DNA from: a virus
IMG/VR virus record: IMGVR_UViG_3300042507_003741
Location: 17,602-81,601 of that record
Length of the DNA stretch: 64,000 nt
Direction: 5' to 3' (one strand)
The notes beneath the pieces are model-generated. The model did no database searches. It was not told where the DNA came from and saw only the letters and a program-made list of their open reading frames with translations. Shown here one piece after another: positions 32,671-40,441 of the stretch; the first letter of the stretch is position 1, and each line of letters starts with the position of its first letter. A program made the position numbers and the translations under genes.

Positions 32671-33010
32671 CGTTTTGCTTCCTTGCAAGGGCCACCTGTT
32701 CCGTCAGGCTGGCGATCTGAGCCACGAGGCCGTCCATCTTTCGCATCTGCGCAGACTGCGGCGTGAAGTCCCAGCAGCCCCACTGCCGCCACTCGGAGTG
32801 TTCCTGCAAGCCGGGATCGTCCTTGTGCCGCACGGACGGACGCTCCAGGAAACCTGTGTTCGGAGAGAAGGTGAGGACACTGACCGTCATGACGCCCGGC
32901 CGCTCCACGATCCACCCGAGCGTCGGCTCGTTGCAGTTGAGCGGGTCGTGATACCAGTAGACGCTGTCGCCAACGCGGACCGTCGGAGGACTAAAGGACT
33001 CGACTTCCAT
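32651..33010 (-). CDS. small conserved protein between terminase and portal
   Basis: The start at 33010 follows AGGAGC; 119 residues. The N-terminal half is a beta-barrel-like domain (VRVGDSVYWYHDPLNCNEPT, LGWIVERPGVMTVSVLTFSP). The C-terminus is a short helix MRKMDGLVAQIASLTEQVAL, probably a coiled coil. It overlaps terminase by 20 bases and the portal by about 20-38 bases. Small proteins with this layout are often seen before phage portals, but their role is unknown. It could be a head-to-tail accessory or a terminase partner. Confidence 0.55.
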   Translation of the reverse strand: MEVESFSPPTVRVGDSVYWYHDPLNCNEPTLGWIVERPGVMTVSVLTFSPNTGFLERPSVRHKDDPGLQEHSEWRQWGCWDFTPQSAQMRKMDGLVAQIASLTEQVALARKQNGGTKNG

Positions 33011-34697
33011 ACTTTGCTCCTGACTGTGGGCCTAAGAAGATGAACTCGTCGGAATCGGCTGCGAGACGCTTCTTGCGTTTCCGCATCCAATCGACGTACC
33101 AAGGATCGGGGCCGACATCGACTTTAGGCTTGTGCCAGCGAGGTCGATAGGCACAGAGGTACTCCAAACACTGGCAGGCATGGACTTCCCCCCGCGTGTT
33201 CGGCTGGTCCGTTACCACGTAGGCTCCGCCCACCAACTGGGTCTTGTGCTTGTACCGCCTGAGTTCCCGCTCCAGGTCGGGGACGGCATTTCGCAGCACC
33301 CGCAGCATGGGCCTGCCGTCAGGGCGGATGTGCAGGTAGTTCCGGACAGCCGACATGCGGGCCTGCACGTCGTCGCACCCCGCCAGGAAACTGTGCCCCG
33401 TCGTCTCGCTGGACACACCCTGCGACTTGAGTTGCTCGGTGTACAGTTCCACCGGCAGGCGTCCTGAGCCGATCTCGCGAAGCCGGCCGCCGTGCATGTC
33501 GATGATGAAGGCGTAGAAGTTCTGGCCCTTGCACTTCTCCTGCATCTTCTCGCCAAACACGATGGCGTTGCAGTTGCGAATGTAGAGTTGGTCGTAGATC
33601 AGCAGCATCGACTCGTCAGGCGGCACGGCGGCGAATAGCACCGACGTGACGGCGTGACCAGGGTCGATGGCGGCGTACCGGCACCAATCGTTCGGCACGG
33701 TCAGGTTCTCCAGTTCCGTCCGGTCGTAGCCGTGAACGTGCATGGCGAACGTCGGGTAGCAGAGGATCGAGTCGCTGATGAACTCGCCCTCGCTGCGCAT
33801 CCGCAGCACGTCGTCTCCCAATGCCGCCCAGCCTTCGATGCGCTTCCGCTTCTCGTCGTCCGGGATGTGCGGGTTGTCCAGGAATCGGAGTTGGAACTTG
33901 ACGATGGTCGGGTTCTCGACGCCCTCCTCCGCCAACTTGTCGGCCCGCTCGGCGAGCGACTGGAGCGAGTCGTTCCGGCTGTGCGGCATGGCCGACCACG
34001 CAAATACGCCGCGACGATCCGAGAGGCGGGCCTGCATCTCCGGAACCCACGCATCGCCGTTGTTCACGTCTTCGTCGATGTGGACGCGGTTCGCCTGCCA
34101 GCCCTGCGGCGGCTCTCCTTCCGACGAGAAGAAGTAGAGTTGCCAGCCGTTGGTCAGCGTGCAGGACTGGATGTAGCGAGCGGACTTCAGAATCCACGAC
34201 TTCTTCGCCACCATGCGAGGCGGAATCAGCGGCGGGGCAGGCTTGGCCTCACGCTCACGGGCAGAGTCGGTCGCCGGGTTGAAGGCCCGCCACTCGCCGG
34301 TCTTCTCGTCCTTGATGATCTTGAACGCCCCAGCCATGAACAGCATGGGGTAGACCACAAGGCCGATGTGCTTCCAGTCCTTACCAACGATGGCGAGGAT
34401 GCCGTCCTTCTCGGGGTACTTCCCGTGCGGGTCTTTCCCGCAGACGGCACGGGCGTCCTCCACGAACGTGCAGAGCGACTTGCCGGAGCGGTTGCCGCCC
34501 AGCACGAGCATCTCACTCGACCGGGACTGGTGGACTTCCTCCTGCTTGGGCGTCGGCTGGTAGAGCCGCAATGCCTCGATCCGGCGGCTCGCCAACTCCG
34601 CCTGCATCTCCTTGAGTTCGCTCTGCTGGAACGACCCCAATCGCTTGACGGACGGCAGCGGCGAAATCTGAGGGGGTTTGCGGCGTGACTTCGACAT
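32991..34697 (-). CDS. terL: terminase large subunit
   Basis: ATG at 34697 has GGAGG nine bases upstream (inside the preceding frame); 568 residues. The ATPase domain has Walker A GGNRSGKS (residues 67-74), a likely Walker B RVHIDEDV (204-211) and a motor arginine region. The nuclease domain has catalytic acids in AAIDPGHA (Asp345) and FIIDMHGG (Asp400). It drives DNA packaging through the portal. It lies between a zinc-finger gene that may be the small subunit and the small pre-portal gene. A long out-of-phase overlap with the upstream gene (185 bases) is unusual. Confidence 0.9.
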   Translation of the reverse strand: MSKSRRKPPQISPLPSVKRLGSFQQSELKEMQAELASRRIEALRLYQPTPKQEEVHQSRSSEMLVLGGNRSGKSLCTFVEDARAVCGKDPHGKYPEKDGILAIVGKDWKHIGLVVYPMLFMAGAFKIIKDEKTGEWRAFNPATDSAREREAKPAPPLIPPRMVAKKSWILKSARYIQSCTLTNGWQLYFFSSEGEPPQGWQANRVHIDEDVNNGDAWVPEMQARLSDRRGVFAWSAMPHSRNDSLQSLAERADKLAEEGVENPTIVKFQLRFLDNPHIPDDEKRKRIEGWAALGDDVLRMRSEGEFISDSILCYPTFAMHVHGYDRTELENLTVPNDWCRYAAIDPGHAVTSVLFAAVPPDESMLLIYDQLYIRNCNAIVFGEKMQEKCKGQNFYAFIIDMHGGRLREIGSGRLPVELYTEQLKSQGVSSETTGHSFLAGCDDVQARMSAVRNYLHIRPDGRPMLRVLRNAVPDLERELRRYKHKTQLVGGAYVVTDQPNTRGEVHACQCLEYLCAYRPRWHKPKVDVGPDPWYVDWMRKRKKRLAADSDEFIFLGPQSGAKYGSRVL

Positions 34698-35190
34698 TGA
34701 GGAAACCTCCACCAATACTCATGGCAATGCGGCTGAGACGCTGATCCAACTCGGACTCCAACTCCTCGTCAGACCACTGGGTCAGCGGCTTCTTCGCCCC
34801 GCCCAGTTCGGTGTTCTTCGTGACAAGGCGGACGATGCCCTCCAGCAACTTGGTGCGGTGCGAGCCGCCGGGAGGGGCGTCGAAATACTGCTTGACCATC
34901 ATGGCGGCAAACCCGTTGGACCCGCCGAAATACTCCATCAGCCGCTCCAGGAGTTCGCTGGAGTGCGGGATGTTCTCCCCTCCCCTGCCAGCCGCCTTCG
35001 CGAAAGCGTCGAGGGCACCCTCCTCGATTGCGGCCATGTCCCGCTTCTTCTGCTTCAACTTCTTGCCGCGATTCACCTTCGCACGGCACATGACGCAGCG
35101 GGGATCCCACGACCCATCCTTCTTGACGCGGAAGTGGTTTCTGGAAAGTGGAAAGGACTGGCCGCAGTCGGTGCAGGTCTTGTCGCTCAT
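34513..35190 (-). CDS. candidate terminase small subunit with N-terminal zinc finger
   Basis: This 225-residue reading frame overlaps the endonuclease VII stop as ATGA. It begins with a four-cysteine zinc finger (TCTDCGQSF ... DPRCVMCRAK) and continues with basic and helical segments (KLKQKKRDMAAIEEGALDAF; LLERLMEYFGGSNGFAAMMV; TKLLEGIVRLVTKN; LTQWSDEELESELDQRL). Position just before terminase, helical content and DNA-binding finger suit a small subunit, though the finger is unusual. The last ~60 residues overlap terminase in another frame and look less natural. It may instead be a packaging or transcription factor. Confidence 0.5.
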   Translation of the reverse strand: MSDKTCTDCGQSFPLSRNHFRVKKDGSWDPRCVMCRAKVNRGKKLKQKKRDMAAIEEGALDAFAKAAGRGGENIPHSSELLERLMEYFGGSNGFAAMMVKQYFDAPPGGSHRTKLLEGIVRLVTKNTELGGAKKPLTQWSDEELESELDQRLSRIAMSIGGGFLNVEVTPQTPSDFAAAVRQAIGVVPAERTQGDAGGVGEPPDRGIAALPADAQAGGSPPVPVE

Positions 35191-35597
35191 GATGCGGACG
35201 CTCCTCCCCAGTAGGGCTTGCAGTTACCGCACGCGCAGCGTCCCTCCAGGTACAGGGCGGCATATCGCAGAAGTTGCGGGCTGTCCCGAAAGTGCCCCAG
35301 ACCCAAGTTGCATCGGCTGCACAACGCGCCGCGAACACGCCCCGTTGCATGATCGTGGTCGATGGCAAGTTGCATCTTCTGCGTTTCGCCGCAGATGACG
35401 CACTGCCGCACTGCCCTTGCTTCCATTGCACGCGCAATATCTAGGACGCCCTCCGGAACCCTAGTGGCTTTGCGGTACGCAGACCGGCACTCGCGACACC
35501 ACGAGTCCAGCCCGTTCTTTTTGCGCGAATTGGGAGGGAAGTTGGTGAGGTCGCCGGTTTTTGGGACTCTGCATTTCGTGCAAGTCAGCAATCCCAT
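35187..35597 (-). CDS. recombination endonuclease VII-like HNH nuclease
   Basis: This 136-residue protein has two zinc knuckles (TCTKCRVPKTGDLTNF and CRECRSAY) and the endonuclease VII core CVICGETQKMQLAIDHDHAT, GRVRGALCSRCNLGLGHFRD. In T4 this enzyme cuts branched DNA so that packaging can proceed. Its place just before the terminase genes supports that role. It overlaps the upstream DUF gene by 13 bases and the next gene by 4 bases. The Asp-His-Asp-His active-site motif is intact. Confidence 0.8.
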   Translation of the reverse strand: MGLLTCTKCRVPKTGDLTNFPPNSRKKNGLDSWCRECRSAYRKATRVPEGVLDIARAMEARAVRQCVICGETQKMQLAIDHDHATGRVRGALCSRCNLGLGHFRDSPQLLRYAALYLEGRCACGNCKPYWGGASAS

Positions 35598-35872
35598 GCT
35601 CGCCTCGCTTTAATTAGACGACTGTCAGGGTCTTTTGCTGCCTCCGGAAACATCTTGGCCTGACCTGCGCTGCGGGCACAGAAAGACTTGCGTCTCGCTT
35701 GATCCGCCGCGTCTGGATCGCCTGCCTTGACTGGCGGCTTGAGGTTGGCGTCGTTCTCGCGGTTGTAGGCAGCACGCCCAGCGGCATTCAGACCGCCCTC
35801 TGGGCTTTGCCCTTCCTTGCGAGTCCACGCTGCCGACTTCAGTTTCCGCACCCGGTCGCCATGCTCATCCAT
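35585..35872 (-). CDS. DUF6321-like conserved phage protein
   Basis: This 95-residue protein carries the pattern AWTRKEGQSPEGGLNAAGRA, then KPPVKAGDPDAADQARRKSF and CARSAGQ ... LIKARRAW. That W.RKEG..p.GGLN..GR..Y...g..LkaPV..G......R..sF.aR signature is widespread in phage hypothetical proteins near structural genes, and I recall it as DUF6321. Function unknown; some members are virion-associated. It begins 3 bases after the previous gene and overlaps endonuclease VII by 13 bases. Confidence 0.6.
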   Translation of the reverse strand: MDEHGDRVRKLKSAAWTRKEGQSPEGGLNAAGRAAYNRENDANLKPPVKAGDPDAADQARRKSFCARSAGQAKMFPEAAKDPDSRLIKARRAWDC

Positions 35873-35875
35873 GCG

Positions 35876-36085
35876 TCACCTGTCCGCCTGCGGGACCGAC
35901 GAGATCATCGGGGCCATGCCGTCCTTCGGGGCCGGAACGCGACCGGCACCCACCTCCCGCTTGGCCTTGAAGTCCTCCAACTCCGGGAAGTCCAGCAGCC
36001 CCGCCGTGTGCAACTGGGCCATGATCGCCTGCCGGTCAGGCTGATCGAACTGGCTCATCGGACTAGGTTCATTGGGAAGCGACAC
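35876..36085 (-). CDS. small hypothetical protein downstream of the capsid genes
   Basis: I choose GTG at 36085 because AGGGAG sits eight bases upstream; earlier in-frame codons cross the strong hairpin. The 69-residue product has MSQFDQPDRQAIMAQLHTAG, then LLDFPELEDFKAKREVGAG and ends in MISSVPQADR. No motif is recognised. It follows a 14-pair hairpin after the decoration gene and precedes the DUF6321-like gene by 3 bases. A minor structural or regulatory role is possible. Confidence 0.45.
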   Translation of the reverse strand: MSLPNEPSPMSQFDQPDRQAIMAQLHTAGLLDFPELEDFKAKREVGAGRVPAPKDGMAPMISSVPQADR

Positions 36086-36108
36086 TGTCGATACTCCCTG
36101 TACAAAGG

Positions 36109-36152
36109 GCAGGGGCCGCAGGTGGGCGTCCTTCCCCTCCTGCGGCCCCTGC
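36109..36152 (-). terminator. 14-pair hairpin after capsid and decoration genes
   Basis: GCAGGGGCCGCAGG (36109-36122) is perfectly complementary to CCTGCGGCCCCTGC (36139-36152) with a 16-base loop. It begins about 26 bases after the decoration-gene stop. The transcribed strand continues CCTTTGTAC, so the T-run is short. It may be a partial terminator or an mRNA-stabilising element that raises capsid over later gene expression. Confidence 0.6.
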
Positions 36153-36178
36153 AACGTCGCGACGTGAGATGCACCGAA

Positions 36179-36715
36179 TCAGAAGCCAGCGGCCGTGCGG
36201 ACCAGAATCCGCCCGGAGGTCGTGGCGCTCGTCGCGATGGCGAAGCCCAGAAGCGGGTTCGTGGACTGGGCCGCCGCCGAGCCGGCCGTCGCCGACAGAC
36301 CGTACGAGGCACCGGCCGCCACGCTGGTCGCCGTCTTGGTGACCGTCGAGGGACCGCGCACCACCAGCCAGAACACCTCGTTGTTGGGCACGCCGGCCGC
36401 CGGGAGGTACTCGTCCACGACGCCCATGAGGGCAGTCGAGGTCGTCGCCAGACCGTCCACTTCGGACAGGATGGCAGCGTCCTTGAACTTGGCGACCGCA
36501 CCCGGCACGAGGGCCGAACCGCTCGTGTTCTTCACGGCGATGCACTCGACCGTCCGGTTGCTCTTGAGAGCGCCGGTCTTCGGGTCTTCATCGCGGAACA
36601 CCTTGCGGACGCCCACGACGTTGGAGCCGTCGCCGTTCTCGGCCTCGTACAGCGTCACGGTGACGCCAAGCGTCTGGCCGCGAGCAAATCCGGGATCAGC
36701 AGTCAGCGTACTCAT
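36179..36715 (-). CDS. capsid decoration/head protein
   Basis: This 178-residue beta-rich protein (DPGFARGQTLGVTVTLYEAE; RTVECIAVKNTSGSALVPGA; VVDEYLPAAGVPNNEVFWLV; GPSTVTKTATSVAAGASYGL) lies just downstream of the major capsid gene. The composition (Val, Thr, Ala, Gly; no Cys except one) and size fit a capsid cement or decoration protein or a spike. A strong hairpin follows the stop, as is frequent after highly expressed capsid genes. The precise family is not identified. Confidence 0.55.
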   Translation of the reverse strand: MSTLTADPGFARGQTLGVTVTLYEAENGDGSNVVGVRKVFRDEDPKTGALKSNRTVECIAVKNTSGSALVPGAVAKFKDAAILSEVDGLATTSTALMGVVDEYLPAAGVPNNEVFWLVVRGPSTVTKTATSVAAGASYGLSATAGSAAAQSTNPLLGFAIATSATTSGRILVRTAAGF

Positions 36716-36751
36716 CTGCGAGGAATCTCCTTCTCTGGTTGCTGGCAGGGG

Positions 36752-37870
36752 TCAGGCGAGGGCCGCGAACTTCACAAAGTTGCGGGGCGACTTCATCTTG
36801 ATGTTGGCGAGAACCGACACGGCGTAGCGGTACGCGGAAAGTTCCTCGTTGTAGAACGGTCCCTCCGCTTCCAGCAGGTTGCCGGTCATCACCTTCATCT
36901 CCATGTTGCCGATGGAGAGGGCATAGCCCACGCCCGGCGGCACGGCGTAGTCCGACGCGGTTTCGATGCCGTCGATTTCGACCACATCGCCGAAGCCGTA
37001 GGACTTCAGACCGTTGGTCTTCGACACGATGGCCCGCTCGCGGCTGTCCAGCCGGTTGAGGAACTGGATGTACATCGACCGATCCAGGAGGATCATGTCG
37101 ATCTGGTTCTCGCGAGTGTCGTTCCGCTTTGCGTGGTTGACCGACTCGCGGATCGCCTCGATGCACTGATCCTTCCAGGTCGCCGTCGCACCGCCGAAGG
37201 CCGTGCTGGTGTAGTTGCAGACCAGGGGCGACCAGAAGTCGTACTCCGGATCGGCCGGAACGCGGGGCCACGAGCCGGTCGCCAACTGCGATCCAGCGTA
37301 CTGACCCAGGCCCGTCTTCAGACCGGCGTACTCGTCGTTCGGGAAGCCGAAGGGGTCGGCGGGATCCGCCGTCCGCTGGGCACCGGTGGCGACGTTGACC
37401 GTCCCGTTCACGGCGAACATGGACTCAAGCCCATGCCACCGATTCTCGTTGCCGCTGGCGTACCCGTCGATGAACACCTCCTTGGCGAGATGCTCCTGCA
37501 TCGACTCCGTGAGCCGGTTCGTCATCTTCCCGGCCACGTCGATGAGTTGGGCCTGACCGCGATTCTCCAGCATCTCCCGCTTGGTGATCTGATCGGTGAC
37601 CGAATAGCCCCGATACGGGAGGTTGGCTCGCTGCCAGAGCGCGTGGCGTGCGAAGACTCGCGGCGACTCGCCCGTGTACGTGGACACGGGGATGTTGCGA
37701 TAGCGCACCTGCCAGTCAAAGCCACGACCTCCCTGATTCATGGCGACGTTGCCGTTCGCCTGGAGGGCCGCGAAGACCTTGAACTTGCGGAAGGTCGTCT
37801 GCTCCTCTTCCTTCAGATGGAGGGTCAGAGTAGTTCCGATAGAACGAGCCCAGTCAACGCTTGACGCCAT
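36752..37870 (-). CDS. major capsid protein (HK97 fold)
   Basis: This 372-residue protein has the expected length and layout: N-arm and E-loop-like region (KFKVFAALQANGNVAMNQGG), spine helix (LIDVAGKMTNRLTESMQEHL, AKEVFIDGYASGNENRWHGL), P-domain strands, and an A-domain with DMILLDRSMYIQFLNRLDSR and a C-terminal LEAEGPFYNEELSAYRYAVS. The order scaffold, capsid, decoration matches the usual head operon. It would self-assemble into the icosahedral head. No N-terminal protease region is fused, and no separate head protease is evident in the window. Confidence 0.8.
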   Translation of the reverse strand: MASSVDWARSIGTTLTLHLKEEEQTTFRKFKVFAALQANGNVAMNQGGRGFDWQVRYRNIPVSTYTGESPRVFARHALWQRANLPYRGYSVTDQITKREMLENRGQAQLIDVAGKMTNRLTESMQEHLAKEVFIDGYASGNENRWHGLESMFAVNGTVNVATGAQRTADPADPFGFPNDEYAGLKTGLGQYAGSQLATGSWPRVPADPEYDFWSPLVCNYTSTAFGGATATWKDQCIEAIRESVNHAKRNDTRENQIDMILLDRSMYIQFLNRLDSRERAIVSKTNGLKSYGFGDVVEIDGIETASDYAVPPGVGYALSIGNMEMKVMTGNLLEAEGPFYNEELSAYRYAVSVLANIKMKSPRNFVKFAALA

Positions 37871-37884
37871 GTCGCGTTACCCTT

Positions 37885-38985
37885 TCAGTTGTGGCCGTCT
37901 CGTGCCAGTTGGCGAGCGAGACGCTGCTCAAAGGTCAGAGGTGCTTGCGGTGTTCTCGGGTCGCTTGACCCCGCAGCCCTACTCGGATTGCGAGACGCTT
38001 CCCTTCTAAGAAAATCTATGTCCTTCTCGGCCTGAGTTGCGGCATTGGCCGCTGGCGCCGGCGCAGCAGCGGCGGGCATCGCAGGTGCGTTTTGCTGCGG
38101 TAAAGCAGACTCAAACGCACTTCGCTGCGTGCTCTGCGACTGCATGCCACGCAGTCGATCAAGCAAATCACGCTCGATCATTTTCGTGGCATATTCCCAC
38201 CTCGCCTCTGCACTCTGGATGCCCATGCGAGAGGCTTCTTCGATGTACGTCTGCGCCGCCAAACCTTCGGCGGTGGGCGTCTTCCCGTCCGCCTCGTACA
38301 GCCAGTCGGCGTTCTCCTTCTCCAGCCCGGAAACGTACTGGTGCTGCTGCACCTCCTGGAACTGGCTCTCCACGATCTGCTGGGCCTGACGCTGGGCGAT
38401 CTCCTGGATCATCGGCCCCAGCGCCTCCTCCGGATTGGTGAGGAACTTCTGGGCGAAGTCGGCCTTGTACTTCTGGTACTCGTACAGGGCGTGCTTGGCG
38501 TCAAGCGGGGCGTCACCGGAAATGACCTCACGCCCGTTCTCGTCTTTCACGAGGTACTGCTTGTACGACTCGCGGACTTCCGGCGGGCTCCACCACTTCT
38601 TCACCGCCTCTGCGGCAGTGGTCTTCTGGAGAGGCTGCTGGGCGGCGGGTTGCTCTCGCTGGGAGGAGAGCCATCGCTCAAAGGGCTCTCGGTTCTGGAG
38701 GTACTGCTGGGCGTATGGGATGTACTGCTGGTACTGCTGGAGGGCTTGAGTTGCGGCTTTCTCCCGCTCCATAGAGGCATAGAGGCGGCGAGCAATCGCC
38801 AAGTCGTCCTGCCCCTGGAACTCATCGAGATTCTTGAAGGCGTCCCAGACCGACTGCTGTGGAGCCGGTGCAGCAGCCGCCGCAGGTGCAGTTTCCGGCG
38901 TCGAGGGGGCACTGGAGGTGCTTTCAGTCGAGGTGTCTGGCGTGGAGTCTACGGATTCGTCAATGACTGCTGATTCGTCGGACAT
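37885..38985 (-). CDS. scaffolding protein
   Basis: This 366-residue protein starts with an acidic Ser/Thr-rich segment (ESAVIDESVDSTPDTSTEST), then an Ala/Pro linker, long Gln-rich helices (ATQALQQYQQYIPYAQQYLQ; IAQRQAQQIVESQFQEVQQH) and a short basic C-terminus ending in TFEQRLARQLARDGHN. Helical, low-complexity, with a basic C-terminal helix, and directly before the capsid gene: this is the classic pattern of phage scaffolds that bind capsid protein through their C-terminus. No protease motif is seen. Confidence 0.7.
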   Translation of the reverse strand: MSDESAVIDESVDSTPDTSTESTSSAPSTPETAPAAAAAPAPQQSVWDAFKNLDEFQGQDDLAIARRLYASMEREKAATQALQQYQQYIPYAQQYLQNREPFERWLSSQREQPAAQQPLQKTTAAEAVKKWWSPPEVRESYKQYLVKDENGREVISGDAPLDAKHALYEYQKYKADFAQKFLTNPEEALGPMIQEIAQRQAQQIVESQFQEVQQHQYVSGLEKENADWLYEADGKTPTAEGLAAQTYIEEASRMGIQSAEARWEYATKMIERDLLDRLRGMQSQSTQRSAFESALPQQNAPAMPAAAAPAPAANAATQAEKDIDFLRREASRNPSRAAGSSDPRTPQAPLTFEQRLARQLARDGHN

Positions 38986-38997
38986 GATTGCCTTTCT

Positions 38998-40440
38998 CTA
39001 CGGCTGCACGGCCGTCGGAGCGGCCTGCAACTTGCGTGACATGCGATTGCGGACCTGCTCCAACTCGCCAAGCGACCCCCGCTCGGCAAGGTCATCATGT
39101 GCCTGCTGCTGCGCTGTAGATAGCCGCTCGTTTTCGCCAAGTGCGCGATGCAACTCGGCGCCCGCCCGACGGCTGCGATCTACCTGCTCGGGCGACTTGT
39201 AATCAAAATCGACGCCCGGCTTGCCGCCGCCAGCCGCATACTGGCGCCACGAGCGGCCCGGCTCGCCGCCTAAAGCCCCCTGCATTCCTGCGTCAAACGC
39301 CCACTCCTGGCCGGCGTCTCTGGCAAGCGCGGCCGACACAGCCGGCACTGCCGCACGGCCAGCCTTCGCCAGCACCCCCGCGCCTCCAGCGAGCGTGAGT
39401 GCTGCACTGGGGTCAATCCAGCGAACCAGATTCTCGCCCGTGTCGGCCAGCCATCCAGGCGGAGCGTAGCCTGTCGTGCGATACCACCGCTCCGATGCCA
39501 TCGGCGTATTGGAGTCGTAGACTTGGTTCTGGAGTTCGGCAATTCTGCGGCTGATGTCGCCAGACGAGGGCCGCGATCCGACCGGGAAGTCTGCAACGCG
39601 GGAGGGCATGGTCGTCCTGTAGTGCTGCGTGGCTGCGTGTCGAGCGCGAGCCCTGTCCCATGCCTCTTGGTCTTGGAACGCCCGAGCAATCGGCAGCGCC
39701 CATCGGACGTGCGCAGGAGCAAGGGCGTCTGCCTTGCTGGAGTCCGCCGGCACACCGGCCTCGCCACCTGCTGAAGTGAGAATCGCTTCGGCCGGGATTT
39801 CTGCCCAAGTAAAATACGATCCAGTGGGCGTCTCTGGGTCCGCCACAGCATTCAGCAGGGCATTCTGCCAGCCGCCCCAGCGTTGATACCCGCCCTGCGG
39901 CACGGAGAGCGGCTCCCCGTACACCCCTCCAGACCGAGCCAGCCGTTCGCCGGAGTTGCTGTCGTAGAAGCGAATCGCGTTCGCATCCAGCATCCTGCGT
40001 GGCGTCCGCATCCGCTGCGACTGCTCTTGCGACTCCAGTTCGCTCCCCAAGAAGTCCAGGTCGCGGCCGAAGTCCTGCATGTATTGCTGGGAGCGAGGGT
40101 CCAGCAGGTGCATGGACGCAGCACGCCGCTGCCGCACTTCTTGCGGCGACTTGCCTTCTGCGGCGTACTCCGCCCTCGCCGACTCGCGCGCCTCTGGATT
40201 TTCCCACGCACTCAACTCGCCGCCGTCATTTCCAACGGCAGTCCGCATCTGGGCCTGCATGTTGATGCGATCAATGGCCTCCTGGAGCGTGCGGTGCGGG
40301 GCAATTCCGTGCCGCCTGTAAATCTCCCCGCGAATGGCATCCGCCCGCTCCATGCCCAACGCACCCGGCTGGGCGGCAGGGTTGGGCTTGGGGCGTGAGG
40401 CGAAGATCGCGTCGATGCCCGCCTCGTTCAGTCCAGCCAT
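38998..40440 (-). CDS. large hypothetical structural protein before the scaffold
   Basis: This 480-residue soluble, mostly helical protein has the segments MERADAIRGEIYRRHGIAPH, DPRSQQYMQDFGRDLDFLGS, NSNTGERLARSGGVYGEP-like and WAFDAGMQGALGGEPGRSWR. There is no membrane segment (one Ala/Gly-rich weakly hydrophobic stretch near ALTLAGGAGVLAKAGRAAVP) and no catalytic motif. It lies between the ART-like gene and the scaffold, separated by only a few bases from both. It may be an internal head protein. I do not recognise it. Confidence 0.5.
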   Translation of the reverse strand: MAGLNEAGIDAIFASRPKPNPAAQPGALGMERADAIRGEIYRRHGIAPHRTLQEAIDRINMQAQMRTAVGNDGGELSAWENPEARESARAEYAAEGKSPQEVRQRRAASMHLLDPRSQQYMQDFGRDLDFLGSELESQEQSQRMRTPRRMLDANAIRFYDSNSGERLARSGGVYGEPLSVPQGGYQRWGGWQNALLNAVADPETPTGSYFTWAEIPAEAILTSAGGEAGVPADSSKADALAPAHVRWALPIARAFQDQEAWDRARARHAATQHYRTTMPSRVADFPVGSRPSSGDISRRIAELQNQVYDSNTPMASERWYRTTGYAPPGWLADTGENLVRWIDPSAALTLAGGAGVLAKAGRAAVPAVSAALARDAGQEWAFDAGMQGALGGEPGRSWRQYAAGGGKPGVDFDYKSPEQVDRSRRAGAELHRALGENERLSTAQQQAHDDLAERGSLGELEQVRNRMSRKLQAAPTAVQP

Positions 40441-40441
40441 A

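Noticed and set aside
35699-37864. Plus-strand reading frame of 721 codons across the capsid region
   Set aside because: It mirrors the capsid, decoration and small genes on the minus strand, which have clear homology and ribosome sites.
38005-38025. Further GGACATAGATT copy of the late-gap motif
   Set aside because: It lies inside the scaffold gene and encodes KDIDFL in frame, so the match is best explained by coding.
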